Source of the DNA: Candidatus Mediterraneibacter gallistercoris
Lineage (GTDB): Bacteria; Bacillota_A; Clostridia; Lachnospirales; Lachnospiraceae
Assembly (NCBI GenBank): GCA_019119745.1
Contig: DWWI01000212.1
Location: forward strand, 1-5,866
Direction of reading: 5' to 3'
DNA length: 5,866 nt
Shown here: one piece after another, positions 1 through 5,866 of the stretch
How the letters are laid out: each line of letters begins with the position of its first letter
How positions within the stretch are numbered: the first letter of the stretch is position 1
Notes under the pieces: model-generated
Seen by the model: the letters and a program-made list of their open reading frames with translations, nothing else
Databases searched by the model: none
Told to the model about the DNA's origin: nothing
Made by a program: the position numbers and the translations under genes

Positions 1-471
1 TCCGTCGATAAGTCCGACCTGTGTAGTGGAGATCGGGCCGTCAAATGGGATATCAGAAATGCTTGTCGCGATAGACGCTCCGAGCATTGCAGTCAGTTCC
101 GGGCTGCAGTCCTGCTCTACAGACATAACAAGGTTCTCCAGTGTCACGTCATTTCTGTAATCTTTCGGGAAGAGCGGACGCATCGGACGGTCGATGACAC
201 GGTCTGTCAGGATCGCGTTCTCAGACGCCTTTCCTTCTCTTTTATTGAATCCCCCCGGAATCTTTCCTACAGAATACATTCTCTCATTGTACTCTACACT
301 CAGCGGGAAGAAATCAATACCTTCTCTCGGTTTGTCGGAAGCTGTTGCAGTACAAAGTACAGTAGTGTCGCCGTAGTGCATAAGGACTGCACCGTTTGCC
401 TGTTTGGCAACTCTGTCGACATCAACACGCAGTGTTCTGCCTGCAAGTTCCATTTCATACTTTTTGTACAT
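1..471 (-). CDS. pnp: Polyribonucleotide nucleotidyltransferase (PNPase), N-terminal part
   Basis: PNPase is a trimeric phosphorolytic 3'-to-5' exoribonuclease that degrades mRNA in the cytoplasm, releasing nucleoside diphosphates. The first 157 codons are present; the gene runs off the low-coordinate end of the window, so about three quarters of a usual ~700-residue protein is missing. The visible part is the first RNase PH-like domain. Recognisable stretches are [10 protein letters not shown] (34-43), [22 protein letters not shown] (54-75), the REGKASE segment (78-84) and the [16 protein letters not shown] block (87-102). The start is the ATG at 469-471, with AAGGAG six bases upstream. The reading frame is open to the window edge. 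It lies downstream of rpsO as in most bacteria, but with its own promoter and a long structured leader. Identification is secure; the missing S1 and KH domains cannot be assessed. Confidence 0.97.
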   Translation of the reverse strand, partial: MYKKYEMELAGRTLRVDVDRVAKQANGAVLMHYGDTTVLCTATASDKPREGIDFFPLSVEYNERMYSVGKIPGGFNKREGKASENAILTDRVIDRPMRPLFPKDYRNDVTLENLVMSVEQDCSPELTAMLGASIATSISDIPFDGPISTTQVGLIDG

Positions 472-477
472 CTTATT

Positions 478-483
478 CTCCTT
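478..483 (-). promoter_or_regulatory. Ribosome binding site of pnp
   Basis: AAGGAG on the minus strand, six bases before the pnp ATG. It lies about 19 bases downstream of the base of the leader hairpin, in an A-rich and apparently unpaired stretch. The hairpin as drawn therefore does not itself cover the site. This fixes the pnp start codon. Confidence 0.85.
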
Positions 484-502
484 TTTATCAATCAATTTTT
501 CC

Positions 503-593
503 TGCGGACAGGTGTCTCCGAAACTACTGAAAAACACACTGAGAAGAGCTTAATGTGCTTTTCAGTGGTCTCGGTTACGTAAAACTGTCCGCA
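503..593 (-). promoter_or_regulatory. Long imperfect hairpin in the pnp mRNA leader
   Basis: Two nested pairings are seen. The outer stem is nine perfect pairs (503-511 with 585-593). The inner stem is 21 positions (518-538 with 554-574) with 18 Watson-Crick pairs, and in the minus-strand RNA two G-U pairs plus one C-A mismatch. Between them is an internal loop (6 and 10 nt), and the apex is a 15-nt loop at 539-553. The predicted pnp transcript starts only about three bases before the outer stem, so the mRNA would begin with this structure. No U-run follows it, so it is not an intrinsic terminator. In Escherichia coli a long pnp leader hairpin is cut by RNase III and lets PNPase repress its own synthesis. 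A similar role here is inference. Structure confidence is high; function is unproven. Confidence 0.75.
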
Positions 594-602
594 ATCTTAA
601 AT

Positions 603-631
603 ATTATAGCATAATAAAACTATCAAGGCAA
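603..631 (-). promoter_or_regulatory. Promoter of pnp, extended -10 type
   Basis: On the minus strand a perfect TATAAT (603-608) is preceded directly by TGC (609-611), giving an extended -10. A TTGCCT -35 (626-631, four of six consensus bases) lies at the ideal 17-bp spacing. The predicted start point is near 596, giving a leader of about 125 nt. The promoter lies just past the rpsO terminator tail, so it can drive pnp independently of the upstream operon. It is a sigma-A-type match by sequence only. Confidence 0.85.
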
Positions 632-645
632 ATATTTTCAGCCAT

Positions 646-675
646 AAAACAAACGGGGCAGATTTCTCTGCCCCG
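646..675 (-). terminator. Intrinsic terminator after rpsO
   Basis: A perfect nine-pair GC-rich stem (654-662 with 667-675) is closed by a GAAA tetraloop on the minus-strand RNA. It is followed by TTTGTTTT (646-653). It sits 23 bases after the rpsO stop and before the pnp promoter. It should end most rpsO transcripts and limit readthrough into pnp. Confidence 0.9.
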
Positions 676-698
676 CCGGTGTCAATATCAGTCCCGGA

Positions 699-965
699 TT
701 ATTTTCTGAGTCCGAGTCTCTCAATCAGTGAACGGTATCTCTCGATGTCCACTTTCTTTAAGTATGCAAGAAGTCCTCTTCTCTGACCTACCATCTTAAG
801 AAGTCCTCTTCTTGAGTGGTGATCTTTCGGGTTAGCTTTGAAATGCTCTGTCAGCTCGTTGATTCTTGCTGTCAGGATAGCTACCTGTACCTCCGGTGAA
901 CCTGTGTCACCCCCTGTTCTTCCATACTCTTTGATGATTGCCTGTTTCTTCTCTTTTGCGATCAT
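699..965 (-). CDS. rpsO: 30S ribosomal protein S15
   Basis: S15 is a primary binder of 16S rRNA in the central domain, nucleating assembly of the 30S platform. The product is 88 residues, the family's usual length. It has the signature [14 protein letters not shown] (16-29), DHHSRRGLL (48-56) and the terminal helix [14 protein letters not shown] (75-88). The chosen start is the ATG at 963-965, giving MIAKEKK, with AAGGAGG eight bases upstream. An ATG at 969-971 would be only two bases from that site. A longer open frame reaching back to 1007 would put the ribosome binding site inside the gene, so both were rejected. The gene has its own promoter upstream and an intrinsic terminator downstream, so it can be made as a short monocistronic mRNA as well as by readthrough from ribF. 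No key residue is missing. Confidence 0.98.
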   Translation of the reverse strand: MIAKEKKQAIIKEYGRTGGDTGSPEVQVAILTARINELTEHFKANPKDHHSRRGLLKMVGQRRGLLAYLKKVDIERYRSLIERLGLRK

Positions 966-973
966 TTTCATAT

Positions 974-980
974 CCTCCTT
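974..980 (-). promoter_or_regulatory. Ribosome binding site of rpsO, decides the start
   Basis: AAGGAGG, a near-perfect anti-16S match, lies eight bases before the ATG at 965. It rules out the in-frame upstream start near 1007, whose coding sequence would run through this site. Confidence 0.9.
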
Positions 981-1010
981 AAAATACTTTGATAAAACGC
1001 CTGGCATTAA

Positions 1011-1035
1011 GTAATGGTCGGAGTGATCCGATTAC
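1011..1035 (-). promoter_or_regulatory. Structured rpsO leader, possible S15 autoregulatory element
   Basis: The minus-strand RNA can form a nine-pair hairpin: five pairs (1011-1015 with 1031-1035) and four pairs (1019-1022 with 1027-1030), with a three-base bulge (1016-1018) and a four-base loop. A weaker outer pairing of 1044-1049 with 995-1001, with one bulged base, could enclose it. It lies inside the predicted 88-nt leader between the rpsO promoter and ribosome binding site. S15 is known to repress its own mRNA through leader structures that differ between bacterial groups. Whether this one binds S15 is inference. Confidence 0.4.
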
Positions 1036-1059
1036 CGAACACCGGCTTTAACCTCGCAT

Positions 1060-1088
1060 AGTATAGCATACGTTCCGGAGATTGTAAA
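1060..1088 (-). promoter_or_regulatory. Promoter of rpsO, extended -10 type
   Basis: On the minus strand the -35 is TTTACA (1083-1088, five of six consensus bases), the spacer is 17 bp and ends in TGC, and the -10 is TATACT (1060-1065, five of six). The predicted start is near 1053, giving a leader of about 88 nt. It begins eight bases past the ribF stop codon. No intrinsic terminator separates ribF from it, so operon readthrough into rpsO is also likely. Confidence 0.85.
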
Positions 1089-1096
1089 GATGTTTT

Positions 1097-1987
1097 TCAG
1101 TCAGCGAAATACCTCTCCCCGTAACGCATATCCCGCATCACGTTGTCTTTCAGCTCCTCTAAAGAACCGAACTTTGTTTCCGGTCTCTCAAAATCACAGA
1201 ACTGCGCTGTGATCTCTTTACCATAGGCGTCTCCGTCATATCCGTAGACAAACACTTCCAGAAGCCGGCGGTGCTCATCCGTCACAGTCGGCTTAATACC
1301 GGCATTTCCGACAGCATTATACCACTTACCGTCAATCTTTACCCTGCAGGCATACACACCGAAACGGGGAAGAATCTTATTTTCCTCCGGCTCGATATTC
1401 ATAGTCGGGAATCCGAGCGTGCGTCCAAGCTGTTTCCCGTGCCGCACGATTCCTGTCAGCCCGTAAGGATATCCGAGCAGGCGCTCTGCCAGCTTTACAT
1501 CTCCCTGAGCAAGGGCATCCTTTATATAGGTGCTGCTGATGACTGTTCCAAGATAGCGCTCTTTTTCAAGCACATCTACTGTATATCCGTATTTTCCGGC
1601 ATATTCAAGAAGCATTTTCGCATCTCCGCATTTTCCATAGCCGAAGTTAAAATCCGTGCCTACGACAATGTGGGCTGCCTTCAGGGTTTTACATAAGACA
1701 TCCTCTATAAACTTTTCAGCCTCCATCTCCCGGACTTCTTTTGTAAACGGCTGCTCGATCAGCCAGTCTACTCTGTTTTCAAGATGTTCTCTCCGCTCTC
1801 TTCCTGTCATGAGAGATTCTCTGTGCATATCAAAGGCACAGACCACGGTTTCACATTCATCAGATGCATAGGCTCTGATCTTATCGATCAGCTTCTGGTG
1901 CCCTAAGTGGAGCCCGTCAAATTTTCCGAGCGTGACCGCTGTTTTTTTACAGCCGTTATAGGATTCGATTCCTGTAATATACCTCAT
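1097..1987 (-). CDS. ribF: Bifunctional riboflavin kinase / FMN adenylyltransferase (FAD synthetase)
   Basis: The enzyme phosphorylates riboflavin to FMN and then adenylylates FMN to FAD in the cytosol. The 296-residue length is close to, slightly below, the usual 300-315. The N-terminal nucleotidyltransferase domain (about 1-165) shows GKFDGLHLGH (21-30), VVGTDFNFGYGKCGD (108-122) and ISSTYIKDAL (150-159). In the last motif Lys stands where Arg is usual, a conservative change. The C-terminal riboflavin kinase domain (about 170-292) shows GRTLGFPTMNI (188-198) with the Mg/ATP-binding Thr195 and Asn197, GNAGIKPT (227-234, where NIG is commoner), and the likely catalytic Glu244 in LLEVFVY, followed by GDAYGKEI. 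The ATG at 1985-1987 has AGAGG six bases upstream. It follows truB after a 51-nt gap with no terminator, so it is probably co-transcribed with it. No FMN riboswitch is evident in that short gap. Confidence 0.96.
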   Translation of the reverse strand: MRYITGIESYNGCKKTAVTLGKFDGLHLGHQKLIDKIRAYASDECETVVCAFDMHRESLMTGRERREHLENRVDWLIEQPFTKEVREMEAEKFIEDVLCKTLKAAHIVVGTDFNFGYGKCGDAKMLLEYAGKYGYTVDVLEKERYLGTVISSTYIKDALAQGDVKLAERLLGYPYGLTGIVRHGKQLGRTLGFPTMNIEPEENKILPRFGVYACRVKIDGKWYNAVGNAGIKPTVTDEHRRLLEVFVYGYDGDAYGKEITAQFCDFERPETKFGSLEELKDNVMRDMRYGERYFAD

Positions 1988-2038
1988 ATCAGTCCTCTTC
2001 TCTTTTTATCATCGGGTCTGCCTTCATACCGCTCCCGC

Positions 2039-3010
2039 TCATTTTTCCTTCTGATCCTGCCGGATCTGTTCCGGATCAAGAAACATCTTCTCAGGGCAGA
2101 GCCTTTCCTTCTTTCTGTCGTAATAGTAAATTCCGATAAAATTTCTCCGGCTGTCATATATACGGAACCGCTTCTGCTGCGTCTGTCCGGACAATGCCGG
2201 GGTGATTTTTGATGTAAAGCATCGGCATTCAAGCGGATTTCCGTTATACCCGGACGGATTGAACCGCTCTCTCAGGCACAGCTCGTCCAGATCACTGAAC
2301 AGGCGGTCCACCGGAATGAGGACCTCGTCCAATCTGCCCTCCTGTACAAGCCTCTCCACATCGTCAAGCTTCAAGCTCTGCTCCAGGGAGAACTGTCCCA
2401 CACGAGTACGGAGCAGCTTCTCCATACAGCCGCCGCACCCGAGCTTTTCCCCGATATCGTGACAGAGGGTACGTATATAGGTTCCTTTAGAACAGTCCAC
2501 TTCCATACAGATGCGCGGGAGACTTATCTCTCTGATCCTAATATCATAGATCATAATTCTCCGGCTTTTCCGCTCTACTGTCCTGCCTTCTCTCGCCAGC
2601 TCATAAAGTTTCTTCCCTCCGACTTTCAGCGCCGAATACATCGGAGGGATCTGATCATACCCGCCGATAAATCCGCGGATACATTCTTCTGCCTTCTGCG
2701 CTGTAACTGCCCCTCCCGGAAGTTCGGGATCATCCGGAGAATGTGACGCAAGCACTTTTCCGGTAATATCCTGGGTATCCGTCACTTTTCCGAGCAGCAA
2801 TACCGCCTCATACGTCTTATTCTTATCGGTAAGCATATCACAGACTTTGGTGGCACGCCCCAGACAGACAGGGAGCACCCCCTCCGCCTCCGGATCAAGG
2901 GTGCCCGTATGTCCGATTTTCTTCTGTCCCACAATTCCCCGCAGACGGGCAACGACATCATGGGAAGTATAACCTTTTTCCTTGTATATATTCAGGATTC
3001 CATTGATCAT
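2039..3010 (-). CDS. truB: tRNA pseudouridine(55) synthase TruB
   Basis: TruB isomerises U55 to pseudouridine in the T-arm of tRNAs. The 323-residue protein has the family's order of motifs. These are NGILNIYKEKGYTSHDVV (3-20), the catalytic loop GHTGTLDPEAEGVLPV (33-48) with nucleophile Asp39, KTYEAVLLLGKVTDTQD (65-81), PPMYSALKVGGKKLYELAR (122-140) and CSKGTYIRTLCHDIG (173-187). A C-terminal PUA-like region (roughly 245-310) follows, and the charged tail ends DQKEK. The ATG at 3008-3010 overlaps the nrnA stop as ATGA, which implies translational coupling. Only a weak GATGAAG-like purine stretch precedes it. No other in-frame start fits. The motif set is complete, so the enzyme should be active. 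Confidence 0.97.
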   Translation of the reverse strand: MINGILNIYKEKGYTSHDVVARLRGIVGQKKIGHTGTLDPEAEGVLPVCLGRATKVCDMLTDKNKTYEAVLLLGKVTDTQDITGKVLASHSPDDPELPGGAVTAQKAEECIRGFIGGYDQIPPMYSALKVGGKKLYELAREGRTVERKSRRIMIYDIRIREISLPRICMEVDCSKGTYIRTLCHDIGEKLGCGGCMEKLLRTRVGQFSLEQSLKLDDVERLVQEGRLDEVLIPVDRLFSDLDELCLRERFNPSGYNGNPLECRCFTSKITPALSGQTQQKRFRIYDSRRNFIGIYYYDRKKERLCPEKMFLDPEQIRQDQKEK

Positions 3011-4002
3011 TTTTCTTCATCCTGTTCTTCATGTTTAAGCTGAAGTACGATCCGGGCTGTTATATTATTGATCACATCATGACTGGATCCCTCCATCGTC
3101 ACTCCGGCTGCCCGGACGTGTCCGCCGCCGCCGAAATACTTCGCGATCTCGCTCACATCCACTTTTCCTTTTGATCGCAGGCTTACTTTGAACTTCTGCG
3201 GGCTTATCTCATGGAGGAATATTGCGACTTCCACACCTTTTGTCTGACGCAGCTGACTTACGATTCCTTCAAGATCAGACGGCTTTGCCTGAAAGAATTT
3301 CATCGATTTCTGCCGGATCACGGACACAATACATTTTTTATCCATGATAAGCATACTCTCAAGCAGCGCGCGTCCAAGGATCTGGTTCTGTATGTATGTC
3401 TTTTCAAAATATGTCTTGTCGATGATTTCACTGCCGTTAATTCCTTTGCGCATAAGATCCGCCGCAATCTCCATCGTCTCCGGAGAAGTGCAGGAATACT
3501 GGAACACACCTGTATCATGCACAATCCCCATATAGAGAGCTTCCGCAGACGCACAGCTTATCTTCTCTGCGTCAAGCAGTGTATATATAAGCTCTGATGT
3601 AGAACTGGCTTCAGGCACCACATAATTATTGTCTGCAAATGCATCGTTGCTTATATGATGATCAACGCATAAAGTCTCCTTTGCATTTTCAAACAGAGGC
3701 ATTGAAAATCCGAGCCTCTGCATGTCGCCGCAGTCCAGACAGATGAACAGATCATATACATCGCCGTCTGTGATCTGTGTTTTCACTTCATCCGTGTCTT
3801 TTATCATGCGGTATGCTTCCGGAACTTCCTCGAGATATACATCTGTTCCGATCTCAGGATACTGTTCTTTGAGATAATGATACAGTCCCATGCAAGATCC
3901 CACACAGTCGCCGTCCGGGCGGACATGACCGCCCAGAGCAACTCTCTTCTTTCCTTTCAGAATATCATTTAATACAATCTTCATGCTATTATTCAACTCC
4001 AT
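3007..4002 (-). CDS. nrnA: DHH/DHHA1 phosphoesterase, NrnA-like (oligoribonuclease / pAp phosphatase)
   Basis: NrnA-family enzymes degrade 2-5 nt RNAs left by exonucleases, and some also hydrolyse pAp or cyclic-dinucleotide products such as pApA. They are Mn-dependent and cytosolic. The 331-residue product has a DHH domain with GGHVRPDGDCVGS (24-36; Asp30, Asp32), LDCGD (89-93), the DHH triad VDHHISND (113-120) and GIVHDTGVF (159-167). The DHHA1 domain ends in GGGGHVRAAG (291-300). All expected metal ligands are visible. The start is uncertain: the ATG at 4000-4002 overlaps the end of rbfA by 14 nt, and an ATG at 3982-3984 (325 residues, MKIVLND) would leave a 4-nt gap. Neither has an ideally spaced ribosome binding site. 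The tail EEQDEEK overlaps the truB start by four bases. Exact substrate (nanoRNA, pAp or pApA) cannot be decided from sequence. Confidence 0.9.
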   Translation of the reverse strand: MELNNSMKIVLNDILKGKKRVALGGHVRPDGDCVGSCMGLYHYLKEQYPEIGTDVYLEEVPEAYRMIKDTDEVKTQITDGDVYDLFICLDCGDMQRLGFSMPLFENAKETLCVDHHISNDAFADNNYVVPEASSTSELIYTLLDAEKISCASAEALYMGIVHDTGVFQYSCTSPETMEIAADLMRKGINGSEIIDKTYFEKTYIQNQILGRALLESMLIMDKKCIVSVIRQKSMKFFQAKPSDLEGIVSQLRQTKGVEVAIFLHEISPQKFKVSLRSKGKVDVSEIAKYFGGGGHVRAAGVTMEGSSHDVINNITARIVLQLKHEEQDEEK

Positions 4003-4360
4003 TATCCAAATCTCTGGTTACTTCGTCTATCTTCCTGCTGATATTCACTCCATACTCAATAGACTGATCCACGATAAACCGGATCTCCGGGGTATTTCGC
4101 ATATTAATCGTATGTGCCAGCTCCCGGCGGATATACCCCTCCGCGCTCTGCAGTCCTCGGATTGTGTCCTCCTGGGCTTTCTTATCCCCGAGGACACTGA
4201 TATATGCCTTACATGTCTTTAAGTCCGGAGCAACTTCCACAGCTACCACGGAAGTCATCGGCGCAACTCTCGGATCCTTGATCCCGCTGCGAATGATGTT
4301 GCTCAGTTCCCGCTGGACCTCAGCGTTTACACGTGTGTTTTTAATACTGTTTTTTCTCAT
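3989..4360 (-). CDS. rbfA: 30S ribosome-binding factor A
   Basis: RbfA is a small KH-fold factor that binds immature 30S subunits near the 16S rRNA 5' helix and decoding region and is needed for late maturation, notably in the cold. The 123-residue product is family-typical. It opens with NTRVNAEVQRELSNIIRSGIKDPRV (8-32), has the strand segment SVVAVEVAPDLKTCKAYISVLG (37-58) and continues with LQSAEGYIRRELAHTINMRNTPEIRFIVDQSIEYGVNI (70-107). The ATG at 4358-4360 has AAGGAG five bases upstream, and the gene follows infB after 25 nt. Its last codons overlap the longer nrnA start. No small ylxP-like gene lies between infB and rbfA, unlike in Bacillus subtilis. The position beside IF2 fits their shared work on the 30S subunit. 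Confidence 0.96.
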   Translation of the reverse strand: MRKNSIKNTRVNAEVQRELSNIIRSGIKDPRVAPMTSVVAVEVAPDLKTCKAYISVLGDKKAQEDTIRGLQSAEGYIRRELAHTINMRNTPEIRFIVDQSIEYGVNISRKIDEVTRDLDNGVE

Positions 4361-4365
4361 TGCCG

Positions 4366-4371
4366 CTCCTT
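4366..4371 (-). promoter_or_regulatory. Ribosome binding site of rbfA
   Basis: AAGGAG lies five bases before the rbfA ATG, inside the 25-nt infB-rbfA gap. No promoter or terminator fits in that gap, supporting co-transcription of the two genes. Confidence 0.85.
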
Positions 4372-4385
4372 TTGTGAAAACCTGT

Positions 4386-5866
4386 TTATTTTCTTTCTGT
4401 CTCTACCATCTTGTATGCTTCTACGCTGTCTCCCTCTTTGATGTCATTGTAGTTTTCAAATACAAAACCACACTCATAGCCTGCCCTTACTTCCTTGACA
4501 TCGTCCTTGAATCTCTTGAGAGACGCAAGCGGGCCGTCAAAGACTACGATGCCGTCACGGATCAGACGGACAGAACAGTTTCTCTCAAAGATACCATCCT
4601 GTACATAGGCTCCCGCGATCGTACCGACACCTGACGCCTTAAATGTCTGACGCACTTCTGCATGGCCGAGGATCTTTTCTTCAAATACCGGATCAAGCAT
4701 ACCTTTCATTGCAGCTTCCACATCCTCGATCGCATTGTAGATGACTCTGTACAATCTGATGTCCACGCCTTCCCGCTCGGCGATATCTTTTGCCGTCGCA
4801 TCCGGGCGCACATTAAATCCGATAATGATCGCATTAGATGCCGAAGCAAGGATCACATCCGATTCATTGATAGCGCCTACTCCTCCATGGATCACCTTGA
4901 TCACAACTTCATCATTGGAAAGTTTCAGAAGGCTCTGTTTCAGCGCCTCCACAGATCCCTGTACATCCGCTTTCACAACAATGTCAAGCTCTTTCAGATT
5001 GCCTTCCTGAATCTGGTTGAACAGATCATCAAGGGACATTCTTGATTTCGTTTCTTCAAGAAGTTTGACCTTATTCTGCGCGATAAACGTTTCGGCAAAG
5101 TTTCTCGCCTCTTTCTCGGATTCACAGCCGACAAACACTTCTCCGGCGTTCGGGACTTCATTCAGACCAAGAATTTCTACCGGCTGGGACGGTCCTGCTT
5201 CCTTGACACGTCTTCCCTTGTCGTCCATCATGGCACGTACACGTCCGTGCGCGCTTCCCGCCGCAATGGCGTCTCCCACATGGAGAGTTCCTTTCTGGAC
5301 AAGAACCGTTGCCACAGAACCTTTTCCTTTGTCAAGCTCTGCCTCGATGACCAGACCTCTTGCCGCACGATTCGGATTTGCTTTCAGTTCCATTACTTCT
5401 GCGGTGAGCAGAATCATCTCGAGCAGTTCCGGAATTCCTTCTTTAGTATGGGCGGATACCGGTACAAATATTGTGCTTCCGCCCCAGTCCTCCGGAATAA
5501 GTTCGTATTCTGTAAGTTCCTGTTTTACGCGCTCGATATTTGCGCCCGGTTTATCTATCTTGTTGATTGCAACGATAATCTCAACTCCGGCTGCCTTCGC
5601 GTGATTGATCGCCTCTACGGTCTGAGGCATAACACCATCGTCCGCAGCTACTACAAGAATCGCAATATCCGTTGAGCTTGCTCCTCTCATACGCATGGCA
5701 GTAAATGCCTCGTGCCCCGGTGTATCAAGGAATGTGATCTTCTCTCCGTTGACCTCTACCACATAAGCTCCGATGTGCTGGGTAATTCCTCCCGCCTCGC
5801 GATCTGTCACATTAGTGTGACGGATGGCATCAAGAAGCGAAGTTTTACCATGATCGACATGACCCA
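4386..5866 (-). CDS. infB: Translation initiation factor IF-2, 5' end cut off
   Basis: IF2 is the GTPase that recruits formyl-Met-tRNA to the 30S subunit and promotes subunit joining. The frame is open from the window edge to the TAA at 4386-4388, giving 492 whole codons. The missing part is the variable N-terminal region and the start, so the first visible residues are already the G1 loop. Counting from there: G1 GHVDHGKT (1-8), G2 [10 protein letters not shown] (25-34), G3 DTPGH (47-51), G4 NKID (101-104) and G5 SAH (137-139). Domain II follows from about 168 ([19 protein letters not shown]). Domain III begins near [17 protein letters not shown], and the C-terminal fMet-tRNA-binding domain includes [28 protein letters not shown] near 5810 lies after the P-loop and is not the real start. 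All G-box residues are intact. It heads the visible part of the operon, as in other Gram-positive bacteria. Confidence 0.98.
   Translation of the reverse strand, partial: GHVDHGKTSLLDAIRHTNVTDREAGGITQHIGAYVVEVNGEKITFLDTPGHEAFTAMRMRGASSTDIAILVVAADDGVMPQTVEAINHAKAAGVEIIVAINKIDKPGANIERVKQELTEYELIPEDWGGSTIFVPVSAHTKEGIPELLEMILLTAEVMELKANPNRAARGLVIEAELDKGKGSVATVLVQKGTLHVGDAIAAGSAHGRVRAMMDDKGRRVKEAGPSQPVEILGLNEVPNAGEVFVGCESEKEARNFAETFIAQNKVKLLEETKSRMSLDDLFNQIQEGNLKELDIVVKADVQGSVEALKQSLLKLSNDEVVIKVIHGGVGAINESDVILASASNAIIIGFNVRPDATAKDIAEREGVDIRLYRVIYNAIEDVEAAMKGMLDPVFEEKILGHAEVRQTFKASGVGTIAGAYVQDGIFERNCSVRLIRDGIVVFDGPLASLKRFKDDVKEVRAGYECGFVFENYNDIKEGDSVEAYKMVETERK

Noticed and set aside
503..593. Leader hairpin read as a transcription terminator
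   Set aside because: No U-run follows it on the minus-strand RNA (the next bases are A-rich), nor a convincing one on the plus strand. The real rpsO terminator is the compact GAAA-loop stem at 654-675.
966..1007. Upstream extension of rpsO giving a 102-residue protein
   Set aside because: The extension [14 protein letters not shown] reads through the strong AAGGAGG at 974-980 and matches no S15. The 88-residue form has the family length and correct spacing.
1988..2038. Possible FMN riboswitch ahead of ribF
   Set aside because: The 51-nt gap after truB is far too short for an RFN element, and no conserved RFN segments are seen.
1984..2232. 82-residue minus-strand frame spanning the truB-ribF junction
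   Set aside because: It overlaps the truB 3' end in another frame, is Arg-rich with no recognised motif, and no ribosome binding site was noted. TruB and RibF explain the region.
4164..4634. 156-residue plus-strand frame with hydrophobic stretches
   Set aside because: It is antisense to rbfA and the infB 3' end, both confidently identified. The apparent membrane segments are complements of coding sequence.
5017..5604. 195-residue plus-strand open frame opposite infB
   Set aside because: It lies wholly antisense to the IF2 GTPase and domain II coding sequence, has a biased Ser/Pro/Arg-rich composition, and shows no recognisable domain. It is a shadow of the real gene.

Overview
The window is a housekeeping translation and RNA-metabolism operon. 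Every gene is on the minus strand, so transcription runs from the high-coordinate end to the low end. Gene order, in the direction of transcription, is infB (5' end cut off), rbfA, nrnA (DHH phosphoesterase), truB, ribF, rpsO, pnp (3' end cut off). This is the classic Gram-positive infB-rbfA-truB-ribF-rpsO-pnp cluster. An nrnA-type gene between rbfA and truB, moderate GC, strong AAGGAG ribosome binding sites and the protein sequences together suggest a member of the Clostridia, probably Lachnospiraceae. The genus cannot be fixed from sequence reading alone.

Region by region: 4386-5866 holds IF2 from its G1 loop to its C-terminus. 1097-4360 holds rbfA, nrnA, truB and ribF, packed with overlaps or gaps of no more than 51 nt, so they look like one co-transcribed and partly translationally coupled unit. 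966-1096 is a leader with a strong promoter in front of rpsO (699-965). 472-698 contains the rpsO terminator, a second strong promoter, and a long imperfect hairpin at the very start of the pnp transcript. 1-471 is the first 157 codons of pnp.

Functionally, IF2 and RbfA act in initiation and 30S maturation, S15 in 30S assembly, and TruB in tRNA psi55 formation. NrnA and PNPase act in RNA turnover (nanoRNA and mRNA), and RibF makes FMN and FAD. All proteins look intact where they are complete. I see no mobile element, CRISPR array, tRNA, rRNA or defence-type system. The most interesting material is non-coding: the pnp leader hairpin, a possible S15-responsive rpsO leader, and two near-identical extended -10 promoters that can uncouple rpsO and pnp from the upstream operon.
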